Source: Pseudomonas entomophila (GTDB lineage Bacteria; Pseudomonadota; Gammaproteobacteria; Pseudomonadales; Pseudomonadaceae). Taken from it: a stretch of 64,000 bases of DNA. The stretch covers positions 5,687,501 to 5,751,500 of the forward strand of contig NZ_CP063832.1 of NCBI RefSeq assembly GCF_023277925.1. Direction: 5' to 3'. A program made the translations under genes and the position numbers. Below are positions 54,539 through 63,203 of the stretch, piece by piece (position 1 is the stretch's first letter; each line of letters begins with the position of its first letter). Under the pieces are notes generated by a model, which was not told where the DNA came from, did not search any database, and worked only from the letters and a program-made list of their open reading frames with translations.

Positions 54539-54580
54539 TTGACCCCGATCAATTTCCCCCCTTCCGCCATTGGTTACCTT
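54539..54580 (+). promoter_or_regulatory. ANR (FNR-type) box and -10 element for ccoM
   Basis: TTGAC-CCCG-ATCAA (54539-54552) differs from the FNR/ANR consensus TTGAT-N4-ATCAA at one base. With transcription start predicted near 54587, the box is centred at -41.5 and TACCTT (54575-54580, fitting TAnnnT) falls at -12 to -7, the ideal geometry for a class II ANR-activated promoter. Confidence 0.7.
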
Positions 54581-54619
54581 GCACCCATCGGATGACGGCA
54601 CACCAAGGGAGGGGCCGAC

Positions 54620-54736
54620 ATGTTCTTCGACAACGTGGTTATCGCTGGTGTGGTAACGGTCGGGCTGATGTTGGCGTTCTTCGCCGGTCTGGGAATTTTC
54701 ATCTGGAAGGATTCGAACAAGCGCAAGCAGCGCTGA
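54620..54736 (+). CDS. ccoM: CcoM-like cbb3 cytochrome oxidase small subunit
   Basis: A 38-residue single-helix membrane protein: MFFDNVVIAGVVTVGLMLAF leads into FAGLGIFIWKDSNKRKQR, with a short basic cytoplasmic end. The length, the DNVVIAG start and the FIWKDS end match my memory of CcoM, the small subunit found in Pseudomonas cbb3 oxidase that helps complex stability. ccoM lies away from the cco operons in pseudomonads, as here. A strong ribosome binding site (AAGGGAGGGG) precedes it, an ANR promoter lies upstream, and a terminator follows. Family assignment is from memory. Confidence 0.72.
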   Translation: MFFDNVVIAGVVTVGLMLAFFAGLGIFIWKDSNKRKQR

Positions 54737-54769
54737 TCCTTCCCGATTCACGAGCACGCAAGGCATTTA

Positions 54770-54795
54770 GGGCGACTTCGGTCGCCCATTTTTTT
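54770..54795 (+). terminator. Intrinsic terminator of ccoM
   Basis: GGGCGAC-TTCG-GTCGCCC then ATTTTTTTG: a 7-bp stem with UUCG loop and a strong T-run, 34 bases after the ccoM stop. It makes ccoM a stand-alone transcript. Confidence 0.93.
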
Positions 54796-54821
54796 GTCTG
54801 CATTTTTGTGTGCGCTTGGTA

Positions 54822-54868
54822 GGCGCGGATTTATCGGCGATGCGCCGCCCGCGCGGCGCACGTTCCAA
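54822..54868. repeat. Degenerate REP element
   Basis: GGCGCGGATTTATCGGCGAT then GCGCCGCCCGCGCGGCGC: a diverged copy of the 26832-26880 family. Confidence 0.55.
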
Positions 54869-54990
54869 CAGGCACAGCAACGCGCTTGGCAATCAAGATG
54901 ATTAGCTAGCTAATTAATGCTTTCCACTTTATCCTCTCTGCCGTTGTCTATCGTTCTCTCTGTACCCAAAGCCCCCGCAAGGTCCGATTC

Positions 54991-56979
54991 GTGCTCATCA
55001 CCTTCCAGGCCCTGTTCGCACCCAGCAGCCTCGCCCTCAAGTTCGCCCTGAAGACCTTGCTCGGTGGCGGCCTGGCATTGTGGCTGGCGCTGCGCTGGGG
55101 GCTGGAGCAACCCGCCTGGGCCTTGATGACCGCATTCATCGTGGCCCAGCCGCTGTCGGGCATGGTGGTGCAGAAGGGTCTTGCTCGGCTTGCCGGGACG
55201 CTGGTCGGCACCTTCATGTCGGTGGTGTTCATCGGTTTGTTCGCGCAGACGCCCTGGCTGTTCCTGCTCACCCTGGCGCTATGGCTGGCACTGTGCACTG
55301 CGGCCTCCACCCAGTTGCGCAGCGCCTGGGCGTATGCCTTTGTACTGGCCGGCTACACCGCGGCGATCATCGCCCTGCCGGCGATCGACCACCCGCTGCA
55401 GGTATTCGACCAGGCCGTGGCCCGCTGCACCGAGATCAGCCTGGGAATCTGTTGCGCCACCGCCATCAGTGCCCTGGTCTGGCCCATGCGGGTGGAGCAG
55501 CAGCTCGCCGGCCAGGCGCGCCTGGCCTGGCAGAACGGTTTGCAGGCGGCCAGTGCCATGCTCGCCGGCGAAGACGAGGCGCGCAAAGGGTTACTGGAGA
55601 CTCTCGGGCGCATTGTCGCCATCGATGCCCAGCGCGAACACGCCTGGTTCGAAGGCAGTCGCGGCCGGCAGCGGGCCCGGGCGATCCAGGGCCTGAGCCA
55701 GAAACTGATGGTGCTGTTGCGCCTGTCACGCTCGGTACGCCGGCAATGGCGCCAGCTCGACGAGGCCGAAGCCCGGCACCTGTTGCCCTGGCTGGGCGAG
55801 GTCCGCGTCCAACTGGCCACGCCCAGCCAGCCCAGCCTGCTGGTGTTGCGCCAGCGCCTCTGGGACGCGGCCCACGACGAACGGATCAGCTCCGCCGAGC
55901 ACTACTGCCTGGCTCGGCTAACCCTGTTGCTGGACTACGCGATGGCCGCCAGCCAGGCCCTCGACGATGTGGAGCAGGGCAGGGCACCGAAGGAAGTCGC
56001 GCAAAGCCTGGCCGCCCACCGCGACCTGTCGTTGGCCCTTTTGTTCGGATCGCGCAGTGCCCTGGCGTTCCTGGTGATGAGCAGCTTCTGGCTGGCCACT
56101 GCCTGGCCTTCGGCGCCGGGTGGCCTGGTGCTGACCTGCGTGGTCTGCAGCCTGTTCGCCAGCCGCGAGAACGGCGCGCAGATCGGCTTGAGTTTCCTGC
56201 GTGGCATCCTGTTGGCGATTCCGGTGGCATTCCTGGTCGGGCAGATCCTGCTGCCGCAATGGAGCAGCTTCGCCATGCTTTGCCTGGGGATGGGCGTGCC
56301 GCTGTTCTTCGGTGCCCTGGGCATGGCTCATCCGCGCATCGGCGCCACCGCTACCTCCTACTGCCTGCATTTCATCGTGCTGGTGGCGCCGCTCAACGCC
56401 ATGCATTTCGACGTGGCAAGCATGCTCAATAGTGCCCAGGCCATGCTGGTGGGGGTGGGCGCCGCAGTGCTGGCTTTCCGCCTGGTGGTGCTGCGCCATC
56501 CAGCCTGGCTGGGGCGGCGCCTGCGGGCGGCCACCCAAGGTGACCTGGTGCGACTGACCCGGCGCGATCTGCGGGGTGCCGACAGCTGGTTTGGTGGGCG
56601 TATGGCCGATCGCCTGATGCAGTTGGCGCGGCATGCCAGCGAATTGCCGGAGGCTGAGCGTAAACGCTGGGATGATGGCTTGCATGGCCTGGATATTGGT
56701 GACGAACTGGTGCACCTGCGCATGTGCCTGGCCGTGGCCAATGCCCCTCTGGGCAGCGCAGAGCACCAGTATCTGCAACAGCTGGAGGCGGTGCTCGCCA
56801 GCGGCCCGGCACCGGGTCGCGGCCAGCGCCTGGATGCTGCCAGCGAACAGTTCATCGAAGCCCTGCGTCGCCAACCGCCCAGCGATCCGCTGCGCCTGGC
56901 CGAGGGGGCGGTGTTGCAATTGCGCAAAAGCTGGGGCAAATGGTGCCGCTGGCAGGAGGATACCCATGGGGTTGCGTGA
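54991..56979 (+). CDS. FUSC/AaeB-type aromatic-acid efflux pump
   Basis: A 662-residue inner-membrane transporter with two membrane halves of the FUSC fold: LKFALKTLLGGGLALWLALR and FIVAQPLSGMVVQKGLARLAG in the first, a long soluble domain (about 160-330), then LFGSRSALAFLVMSSFWLAT and a second bundle. It resembles AaeB and other p-hydroxybenzoate/aromatic exporters. Start GTG 54991 follows AAGG. It is followed, with overlap, by a DUF1656 protein and a membrane-fusion protein, the standard aaeB-X-A arrangement. Confidence 0.9.
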   Translation: MLITFQALFAPSSLALKFALKTLLGGGLALWLALRWGLEQPAWALMTAFIVAQPLSGMVVQKGLARLAGTLVGTFMSVVFIGLFAQTPWLFLLTLALWLALCTAASTQLRSAWAYAFVLAGYTAAIIALPAIDHPLQVFDQAVARCTEISLGICCATAISALVWPMRVEQQLAGQARLAWQNGLQAASAMLAGEDEARKGLLETLGRIVAIDAQREHAWFEGSRGRQRARAIQGLSQKLMVLLRLSRSVRRQWRQLDEAEARHLLPWLGEVRVQLATPSQPSLLVLRQRLWDAAHDERISSAEHYCLARLTLLLDYAMAASQALDDVEQGRAPKEVAQSLAAHRDLSLALLFGSRSALAFLVMSSFWLATAWPSAPGGLVLTCVVCSLFASRENGAQIGLSFLRGILLAIPVAFLVGQILLPQWSSFAMLCLGMGVPLFFGALGMAHPRIGATATSYCLHFIVLVAPLNAMHFDVASMLNSAQAMLVGVGAAVLAFRLVVLRHPAWLGRRLRAATQGDLVRLTRRDLRGADSWFGGRMADRLMQLARHASELPEAERKRWDDGLHGLDIGDELVHLRMCLAVANAPLGSAEHQYLQQLEAVLASGPAPGRGQRLDAASEQFIEALRRQPPSDPLRLAEGAVLQLRKSWGKWCRWQEDTHGVA

Positions 56980-57172
56980 GTGGGCGCTGGGCGGCGTGCT
57001 GCTCAGTCCGTTTCTGGTCTACGTGTTGATGGCGCTGCTGCTCACCGGCTTGCTGCGCCTGGTGGTCCAGGCCACGCCCATGGGGCGCTGGATCTGGCAT
57101 GAAGCGTTGTTCGACGCGGCGTTGTTCGTCTGTGTCCTGTACCTGGTGGTGCGCCTACTGGGCCCAATGTAA
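56966..57172 (+). CDS. DUF1656 small membrane protein (AaeX-like)
   Basis: A 68-residue protein with two transmembrane helices (GGVLLSPFLVYVLMALLLTG and ALFDAALFVCVLYLVVRLL) of the DUF1656/AaeX family, found next to FUSC pumps. Overlaps the pump gene's end by 14 bases; ribosome binding site GGAGGA lies within the pump gene. The next gene is 11 bases away. Confidence 0.92.
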   Translation: MGLREWALGGVLLSPFLVYVLMALLLTGLLRLVVQATPMGRWIWHEALFDAALFVCVLYLVVRLLGPM

Positions 57173-57183
57173 GGAGTCGTTTG

Positions 57184-58053
57184 ATGCGTACAGCCGTACG
57201 TACCCTGGTTACCCTGTGCGTGGTGATCCTCGCCGTGTTCGCCGGCTACCAGCTCTGGCAGTACTACATGCTCACGCCCTGGACCCGGGATGCACGGGTG
57301 CGTGCCGACGTGGTGGTGATCGCCCCCGATGTGTCGGGGTGGGTCAGCTCGCTCAAGGTCCGGGACAACCAGCAGGTCAAGGCCGGTGACCTGCTGATGA
57401 CCATCGACCGCGAGCGTTTCCAGGCTGCCTTCGACCAGGCCAGCGCCGTGGTCGAGACCCGCACCCAGCAACTGCGTCTGCGTGATCGCGAAGCGGCGCG
57501 GCGCACGGCGCTGGGAACCGAGGCGATCAGTGCCGAGCTGCGCGAGAACGCCCAGATCAACGCCGCCGTCGCCCGCGGCGAACTGCACGAAGCCGAGGCG
57601 CAGTTACAGGTGGCCAGGATCAACCTGGCACGCAGCGAAGTGCGCGCCCCGCGTGGCGGGCATATCACCAACCTGCGTCTGGCCGAGGGCAACTTCGTCA
57701 ATACCGGGCAGGCGGTGATGGCGCTGGTGGACGATGCCACGTTCTATATCCAGGCCTATTTCGAGGAAACCAAGCTGCCGCGGATTCGCGCTGGCGATAC
57801 GGTGAACGTGTGGTTGATGGGCGCGGGCGAGTCGATGCAGGGGCATGTGGAAAGCATCAGCCGCGGGATCACCGACCGCAACTCGACACCTGACGGGCAG
57901 TTGCTGCCGGAGGTGGAACCAACCTTCAACTGGGTGCGGCTGGCGCAGCGGATTCCGGTGCGCATCCGGTTGGACCAGACCCCCGAGGGCGTGACCCTGA
58001 GCGCGGGGATGACGGCCAGCGTGCAGGTGCATGAGGACCAGGGGCAGCATTGA
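57184..58053 (+). CDS. HlyD-family membrane fusion protein (AaeA-like)
   Basis: A 289-residue periplasmic adaptor: N-terminal anchor helix (LVTLCVVILAVFAGYQLW), lipoyl-like halves (VVIAPDVSGWVSSLKVRDNQ, VRAPRGGHITNLRLAEGNFV) around a coiled-coil hairpin (about 80-150), and a C-terminal beta barrel. It should link the FUSC pump to an outer-membrane channel; none is in the window. ATG 57184 follows AAGGAGTCG and is preferred to TTG 57181. Confidence 0.93.
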   Translation: MRTAVRTLVTLCVVILAVFAGYQLWQYYMLTPWTRDARVRADVVVIAPDVSGWVSSLKVRDNQQVKAGDLLMTIDRERFQAAFDQASAVVETRTQQLRLRDREAARRTALGTEAISAELRENAQINAAVARGELHEAEAQLQVARINLARSEVRAPRGGHITNLRLAEGNFVNTGQAVMALVDDATFYIQAYFEETKLPRIRAGDTVNVWLMGAGESMQGHVESISRGITDRNSTPDGQLLPEVEPTFNWVRLAQRIPVRIRLDQTPEGVTLSAGMTASVQVHEDQGQH

Positions 58054-58119
58054 GCATGGGCCTGTGGGGGCATTGGACGCTTGGTACTCCTGGCTCCTGC
58101 CAATGAGCGGCGGCTGCCC

Positions 58120-58848
58120 TCAGGGCTGCTGCGCGGTGGCTGCCAGCACGATCTCACGAATGCACACCTGCTGTGGCTGCTGGTAGGCCCACAGGATTGC
58201 CCCGGCGACATCCTCGGCGCTCAGCACCACCCCGCCCATGTCGTTGGCTTTCCACGCCTCGTAGCCGCGCTTGATGGCTTCGTCGGTGGTGTGCCCGAGC
58301 AACTCGGTCTCCACCGCTCCGGGGGCGATGGTCACCACGCGCACGTTGTGCGGCGCCAGTTCCTCGCGCAGGTTCTCCGACAAGCCGTGCACGGCGAACT
58401 TGCTGCCGACATAGGCCACATGGTTGGGGAAGGTCTTGCGCCCGGCCACGGAGCTGACATTGATCAGCGTGCCATGGTGCCGCTCGATCATGCCGCCAAG
58501 CAGCGCATGCACGCCATTGAGCAGGCCCTTCACGTTGATGTCGAACATCCGCTCCCACTGCTCTGGATCCTGCTCGCTCATCTGTCCGAGCAGCATCACC
58601 CCGGCATTGTTAACCAGCGCGTCGGCCGGCCCATGCAGGGATTCGGCTTCCTTTACGGCCGCCACCAGCGCGGCGCGATCACGGATGTCCACCGCACGGC
58701 ACAGGGCATTGGGCAGCGCCAGGGCTTCCAGGCGTTCCAGGCGCCGGGCTATCAGCAGCAAGGGATGGCCCGCAGCGGAAAACAGGCGGGCGGTGGCAGC
58801 GCCGATACCGGAGCTGGCGCCGGTGACGATGATCAGTGGTTTGTTCAT
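58120..58848 (-). CDS. SDR-family oxidoreductase
   Basis: A 242-residue short-chain dehydrogenase: TGASSGIGAATARLF (cofactor), NNAGVMLLG, catalytic SSVAGRKTF and YVGSK (Tyr/Lys), APGAVETEL. The NADP-type preference (RRLERLE after the second strand) is inferred. ATG 58848 follows TTGGAGG; 101 bases separate it from the divergent LysR gene, a likely regulator-target pair. Substrate unknown. Confidence 0.92.
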   Translation of the reverse strand: MNKPLIIVTGASSGIGAATARLFSAAGHPLLLIARRLERLEALALPNALCRAVDIRDRAALVAAVKEAESLHGPADALVNNAGVMLLGQMSEQDPEQWERMFDINVKGLLNGVHALLGGMIERHHGTLINVSSVAGRKTFPNHVAYVGSKFAVHGLSENLREELAPHNVRVVTIAPGAVETELLGHTTDEAIKRGYEAWKANDMGGVVLSAEDVAGAILWAYQQPQQVCIREIVLAATAQQP

Positions 58849-58949
58849 GGTGGCCTCCAAGGCATAATCGCTTTCGATGGCGGGGATTCTAAATAGCGTT
58901 CCCGGCCATGAAAAACGGCATATTTCTCTGGCTGGCATTGGTTCTATCT

Positions 58950-59729
58950 ATGGATATCCGTCACCTCAAGGCGTTCATCGCGGTCTTCGAGGAACGCAAC
59001 ATCACTGTAGCCGCCCAACGCCTGTGCGTGGCCCAGCCGACCTTGTCGGTGACTATTCGCCAGTTGGAGGACGACCTGGGCGCCGAACTGTTCCTGCGCC
59101 AGGCCCGTGGTGTCGAAGTCAGCGAGCAGGCCCGCGAACTCTACCCCCTGGCCCGTCGCATGGTGGCCGAAGCCGACGCATTGCGCCTGCGTTTTCGCCA
59201 GGGGCAGGAACGGGTGCCCTTGACCTTGGGCATCGAGGCGGATATCGCTCCGGCCCAACTCGAGGCATGTGTACGCCTGGCCAGCCAGGCCGTGGCCGGG
59301 TTGCAGTTGACCTTGCTCGAGGGGTGCGACGGTGACGCGCGGCTGGCCGATGAAGCCCTGCGTTGTGAGGACGAACTGTTCCTGCCGCTGTGGGAAGAGG
59401 CCTTTGTCCTGGCGATGGCCACGGGCAGCCAGGCGGACGGACGCTGGATCACCTGCCCGCAGCACCCTTCGCACCAGCGGTTGATGAGCCTCTATGACGA
59501 GGGGGAGCAGGTCGGGCAGGCCGGCTCGCTGCAGCAGGCCCTGATCATGGTCGCGGCTGGCCTGGGGGCGGCGTGGCTACCCCAGTCACTGGTCGAACGG
59601 CATCCCGGGGTCTACTGGCAACCTGCTCCGGGGTTGGCGTTGCGCCGTCGGATCGGTCTGTGCCTGACCACACAGGCCCTGGCGCTGCCGGCGTTGGCCA
59701 GCTTGCACCAGGCACTCATGGGGGCTTGA
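58950..59729 (+). CDS. LysR-family transcriptional regulator (short effector domain)
   Basis: A 259-residue regulator. N-terminal HTH: DIRHLKAFIAVFEERNITVA, AQRLCVAQPTLSVTIRQLED, LGAELFLRQARGVEVSEQAR. The co-inducer domain is about 40 residues shorter than the usual 200-210, but no frameshift is evident and the end (LPALASLHQALMG) is normal. It is divergent from the SDR gene at 58848, so it may regulate it. The effector is unknown. Confidence 0.9.
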   Translation: MDIRHLKAFIAVFEERNITVAAQRLCVAQPTLSVTIRQLEDDLGAELFLRQARGVEVSEQARELYPLARRMVAEADALRLRFRQGQERVPLTLGIEADIAPAQLEACVRLASQAVAGLQLTLLEGCDGDARLADEALRCEDELFLPLWEEAFVLAMATGSQADGRWITCPQHPSHQRLMSLYDEGEQVGQAGSLQQALIMVAAGLGAAWLPQSLVERHPGVYWQPAPGLALRRRIGLCLTTQALALPALASLHQALMGA

Positions 59730-59733
59730 TCGA

Positions 59734-60492
59734 TCAGAGGAACATGCCGCCGGAGACCTCCAGGCGCTGCCCGGTGATCCAGCCATTGCCCTCTTCCAGC
59801 AACAAAGCGATGGCCGCGCCGATGTCGTCGGGCAGCCCTACACGCCCGAGTGCGGTGTTCCCGGCGATGAAGTCGTTGACTTGCGCGTTGTCACGCACCA
59901 CGCCACCGCCGAAGTCGGTCTCGATGGCACCCGGCGCAAGAATGTTCACGCGGATGCCGCGTGGGCCCAACTCCTTGGCCTGGTAGCGGGTCAGCACTTC
60001 CATCGCGCCCTTCATCGCCGCATAGGCGGCGTAGCCGGGCAGGGCGAAGCGGGTCAGGCCGGTGGAAATGTTGACGATGCGACCACCGTCGGCAATCAAG
60101 GGCAGCAGGCGTTGGGTCAGGAAGAATGGGCCCTTGAGCTGAATGTTCAGCAACTGGTCGAACTGCGCCTCGCTGGTTTCGCTGAACGGCGCATTCAGGC
60201 CGATGCCGGCGTTGTTCACCAGGAAGTCCAGCTGACGGCGACCAAACTGCTGCTCGAGGGTGTCCCCCAGGCGTTCGACGAAGGTGGCGAAGCTGGCACT
60301 GTCGCTGACATCCAGCTGCAACATCGCCGCGCGCACGCCAGCCTGCCCCAGCCTTGCAGTCACAGCCTGGGCTTCGTCGGCCTTGCTGTGGTAGGTGCCG
60401 ATGATGTCGATGCCGCAGGCGGCGAGGTGTTCGGCGGCATTGCGGCCCAGGCCGCGGCTGGCGCCGGTGATCAAGGCGATCTTGCGATTCAT
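59734..60492 (-). CDS. SDR-family oxidoreductase
   Basis: A 252-residue short-chain dehydrogenase: TGASRGLGRNAAEHLAACG, LDVSDSASF, NNAGIGLN, active site YAAYAAMKG (YxxxK), ILAPGAIETDFGGG, and the C-terminal WITGQRLEVSGGMFL. It ends 5 bases from the LysR stop on the other strand (converging) and is divergent from another LysR gene 115 bases away. Its reaction cannot be inferred. Start ATG 60492 with GAGG upstream. Confidence 0.93.
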   Translation of the reverse strand: MNRKIALITGASRGLGRNAAEHLAACGIDIIGTYHSKADEAQAVTARLGQAGVRAAMLQLDVSDSASFATFVERLGDTLEQQFGRRQLDFLVNNAGIGLNAPFSETSEAQFDQLLNIQLKGPFFLTQRLLPLIADGGRIVNISTGLTRFALPGYAAYAAMKGAMEVLTRYQAKELGPRGIRVNILAPGAIETDFGGGVVRDNAQVNDFIAGNTALGRVGLPDDIGAAIALLLEEGNGWITGQRLEVSGGMFL

Positions 60493-60607
60493 TGCGGTGA
60501 CCTCATGGGTGGGGGCTGTTGGCGACAGGTTATTGATCGGCTTGGCGCTGTTAAATCCAGAGAATCCGGAAATACTGTTCGTTGATTTTGGACAGTTGGA
60601 GCCGTCG

Positions 60608-61525
60608 ATGAACAAGTTGGAGCTTTTGCGCACCTTCGTGAGGGTCTGCGAGTTGTGCAGTTTCACCCAGGCCGGCGACAGCCTCGGGCTGCCGCGCTCG
60701 ACTGTCTCCGAGCAGGTGCGGGCGCTGGAGAACCTGCTCGGCACACGCCTGTTCAATCGCACTACCCGCCGCGTGCAGGTGACCCAGGATGGCGCGTTGT
60801 TGTACGAGCGTAGCAAGGAGCTGCTGTCGGGCATGGACGAAATCGAAAGCCTGTTCCGCGCCGACGATGCCGAGCTGGCCGGGCGCCTGCGCATTGACCT
60901 GCCGACCATGATGGCGCGGCGGGTAATCGTGCCGGCCCTGCCAGGGTTTCTCGAGCGCTTCCCACGCCTGGAGGTGGAAATCAGTTGCACCGACCGCCAG
61001 GTCGACCTGCTGCGCGAGGGGTTCGATTGTGTGATGCGAATCGGCGCCCTGGGCGACCTGGACGTGGTGGCTCGCCCGGTCGGCCGCCTGAGCATGTGCA
61101 ACTGCGCCAGCCCCGTGTACCTGGAGCGCCACGGTATGCCGCGAAATCTGTCGGACCTCGCCGAGCATCGCCTGGTCCACTACGTGCGCACGTTGGGGGC
61201 CCGCAGCCAGGGTTTCGAGTACGTGCAGGACGGCGAACGGCGTTTCCAGGCCATGGGCGGCGTGGTCACGGTCAACAACGCCGAGGCCTACTCCGCAGCC
61301 AGCCTGGCCGGCCTTGGCTTGATCCAGGTGCCGCTGGTCGGGGTGGATGAACACCTGCGCCGGGGCGAGCTGGTGTCGGTGCTCGAGCCCTGGCAGGCGC
61401 CAGCGATGCCGGTTTCGCTGCTGTACGCCCGGCAACGCCATGTGCCGCGGCGGGTCCAGGCGTTCATGAACTGGCTGGCGGTGTTACTGGAACCCCAGGT
61501 CGATGCAGTGGCAGGCGTAAGCTGA
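60608..61525 (+). CDS. LysR-family transcriptional regulator
   Basis: A 305-residue regulator of normal length. HTH region ELLRTFVRVCELCSFTQAGD then LGLPRSTVSEQVRALENLLG; the pattern RLFNRTTRRVQVTQDGALLYE is typical of the CrgA/AaeR/DmlR subgroup. Ribosome binding site GGAG before ATG. It is divergent from the SDR gene at 60492, its probable target. The last 62 bases overlap the opposite-strand histidine kinase gene. Confidence 0.94.
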   Translation: MNKLELLRTFVRVCELCSFTQAGDSLGLPRSTVSEQVRALENLLGTRLFNRTTRRVQVTQDGALLYERSKELLSGMDEIESLFRADDAELAGRLRIDLPTMMARRVIVPALPGFLERFPRLEVEISCTDRQVDLLREGFDCVMRIGALGDLDVVARPVGRLSMCNCASPVYLERHGMPRNLSDLAEHRLVHYVRTLGARSQGFEYVQDGERRFQAMGGVVTVNNAEAYSAASLAGLGLIQVPLVGVDEHLRRGELVSVLEPWQAPAMPVSLLYARQRHVPRRVQAFMNWLAVLLEPQVDAVAGVS

Positions 61526-62678
61526 ACAAGGTCCCGCCCTGGACGCTGGACGCCACTTCCATATGCCCGCAGTGGGCCAGGGCGATCTGGCTGGCAATGT
61601 ACAAACCCAATCCCAGGCCTTGCTGCGGTGTGTCGGACATCGGGCGAGTGAAGGGTTGGAACAGCAGCGGCAAGGTCTGGGCTGGGATCGGCGTACCTTG
61701 GTTGTGCACGCTGAGGTTGAAGGTGCGGGCCTCGATATTGGCTCGCACGGTCACTGGACTGTCGGGCGCGCCATGGGCCAGGGCGTTGGCAATCAGGTTC
61801 GACAGCAGTTGCGTGATCCGCTCGCGGTCGCAGTAAAGCCCATCGATTTCGTCGATCTGCAGGTCGATGTGCCGTTGCGGGTGCACCCGCTGCAACTCCG
61901 AGGCGACATGGCTCAGGGCCTCGCGCAGGTCGTGGCAGGGTTGCAGGTTGAGTGCGATGCCGGTGCCGAGACGCCCGCGGGCGAAGTCCAGGACATCGCG
62001 CACGAGCTGGGTGGCACGTTGGCCGCAGGTCAGGATGTGTTGGGCGATCAGCAGCTGCTTTTCGTCCTGCAGGCGCTGGCTCAGCAGTTCGGCGCCGGCG
62101 GTGATGGCGAACAGTGGGTTGCGCAGGTCGTGCCCCAGCACGGCGATGAACTGTTCACGCACCTCGGCCATGGCCCGCTCTTTCTGCAGGGCTTGCTCGG
62201 TGCGTTGGGCGTTCTCCTCGCTCTCGATCTGGATCGCCAGCAGGCGTGCGAAGGATTCCATCATTGGCTGGATGGCCGTGCCCTTGAGTGTGGTGGGGTT
62301 GGGGTCAAGGGCGCAGATGGTGCCGAAGAAGCTGCCATCGGTGCGTAGCACCGGCACCGAGATATAGCTCTCGAAGCGGTAGTGGCGTGGTGTGTGGTGA
62401 CGGCAGTACTGCTCGTCCTCGCTGGCTTTGTCGATCACGATGGTCTGGCGGGTGCTGCGGATTTCGTGGCACAGCGTGGTGGTCACGTCGAGCTCGCCGC
62501 CCACGTCCAGGCCGAAGCCCAGGGTGTCCAGCACGGCGCAGGCCGTCCAGCTGTTCTCGGTCACTCGCGCTACTGCGGCAAAGCGCAGGCCGGTGGTCTC
62601 GCAGATCACCTGGAGTATGGCAGGCACCGCATTGATACGGCCGATGATGGCGATGTCGGTATTGACGGCCTGGGTCAT
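61464..62678 (-). CDS. GAF-domain sensor histidine kinase
   Basis: A 404-residue cytoplasmic kinase. GAF domain (about 15-165: TGLRFAAVARVTENSWTAC, ISVPVLRTDGSFFGTICALD), HisKA with phospho-His in VLGHDLRNPL, and HATPase_c with ANALAHGAPDSPV and GLGLGLYIA. The GAF domain belongs to the phytochrome-neighbour class that lacks the chromophore cysteine, so the ligand is unknown. No adjacent response regulator. ATG 62678 follows GGACC-type sequence. It lies divergent from the 108-residue gene. Confidence 0.92.
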   Translation of the reverse strand: MTQAVNTDIAIIGRINAVPAILQVICETTGLRFAAVARVTENSWTACAVLDTLGFGLDVGGELDVTTTLCHEIRSTRQTIVIDKASEDEQYCRHHTPRHYRFESYISVPVLRTDGSFFGTICALDPNPTTLKGTAIQPMMESFARLLAIQIESEENAQRTEQALQKERAMAEVREQFIAVLGHDLRNPLFAITAGAELLSQRLQDEKQLLIAQHILTCGQRATQLVRDVLDFARGRLGTGIALNLQPCHDLREALSHVASELQRVHPQRHIDLQIDEIDGLYCDRERITQLLSNLIANALAHGAPDSPVTVRANIEARTFNLSVHNQGTPIPAQTLPLLFQPFTRPMSDTPQQGLGLGLYIASQIALAHCGHMEVASSVQGGTLFSLRLPLHRPGVPVTPPASS

Positions 62679-62865
62679 GAAAGGTCCGGAGTTAACGCTG
62701 GTAAAAGGGGCCATGATCCAGTTTAGCGGGCTTGTGAAAAGCGAATGAAAAACCTTGGCGAACAATCTCGCAGTTGCGTTAGGCTGGCACCTGCGCGTTG
62801 CCCGCCAGAGGCGACCGCCCAAGCCCGGCGTGCGTCACTTCCGAATTTCTTTGCGAGGTTACGTC

Positions 62866-63192
62866 ATGGCCATCACGTCCCAGGACATCTGCAACGCTGC
62901 CGACCAGCTCAAGGGTTTCGTCGGTTTCCACGGCAAGCGTGGCACACATATCGTGCGTTTTTCCGAAGACTCGTTTGGCATGGATGTGGCCGACGACAGC
63001 ATCACGCCCTGCAGCGAGTTCGTCTGGCGCGCCGAGGGCGACCTGCGTATGGCTCTGTGTCGCGAGCGCCTGGCGCTGCTGTTCGGCCTGCATGTGGACG
63101 ACCGCCTGAACATCTGTGAGCCATTGCGCATCTACCTGCGGCGTACCGACCTGCCGGAAATCGTTGCCGAACGCAGCCCCATCGCCAGGTAG
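62866..63192 (+). CDS. Conserved hypothetical protein
   Basis: A 108-residue cytoplasmic protein: MAITSQDICNAADQLKGFVG, FHGKRGTHIVRFSEDSFGMD, SEFVWRAEGDLRMALCRERL, and LNICEPLRIYLRRTDLPEI. Alternating strands and helices suggest a single alpha/beta domain. No named family known to me. ATG 62866 has GAGG upstream. It lies between the histidine kinase and the EAL gene on the other strand, converging with the latter, 11 bases apart. Confidence 0.78.
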   Translation: MAITSQDICNAADQLKGFVGFHGKRGTHIVRFSEDSFGMDVADDSITPCSEFVWRAEGDLRMALCRERLALLFGLHVDDRLNICEPLRIYLRRTDLPEIVAERSPIAR

Positions 63193-63203
63193 GCGGCGTT
63201 GCT

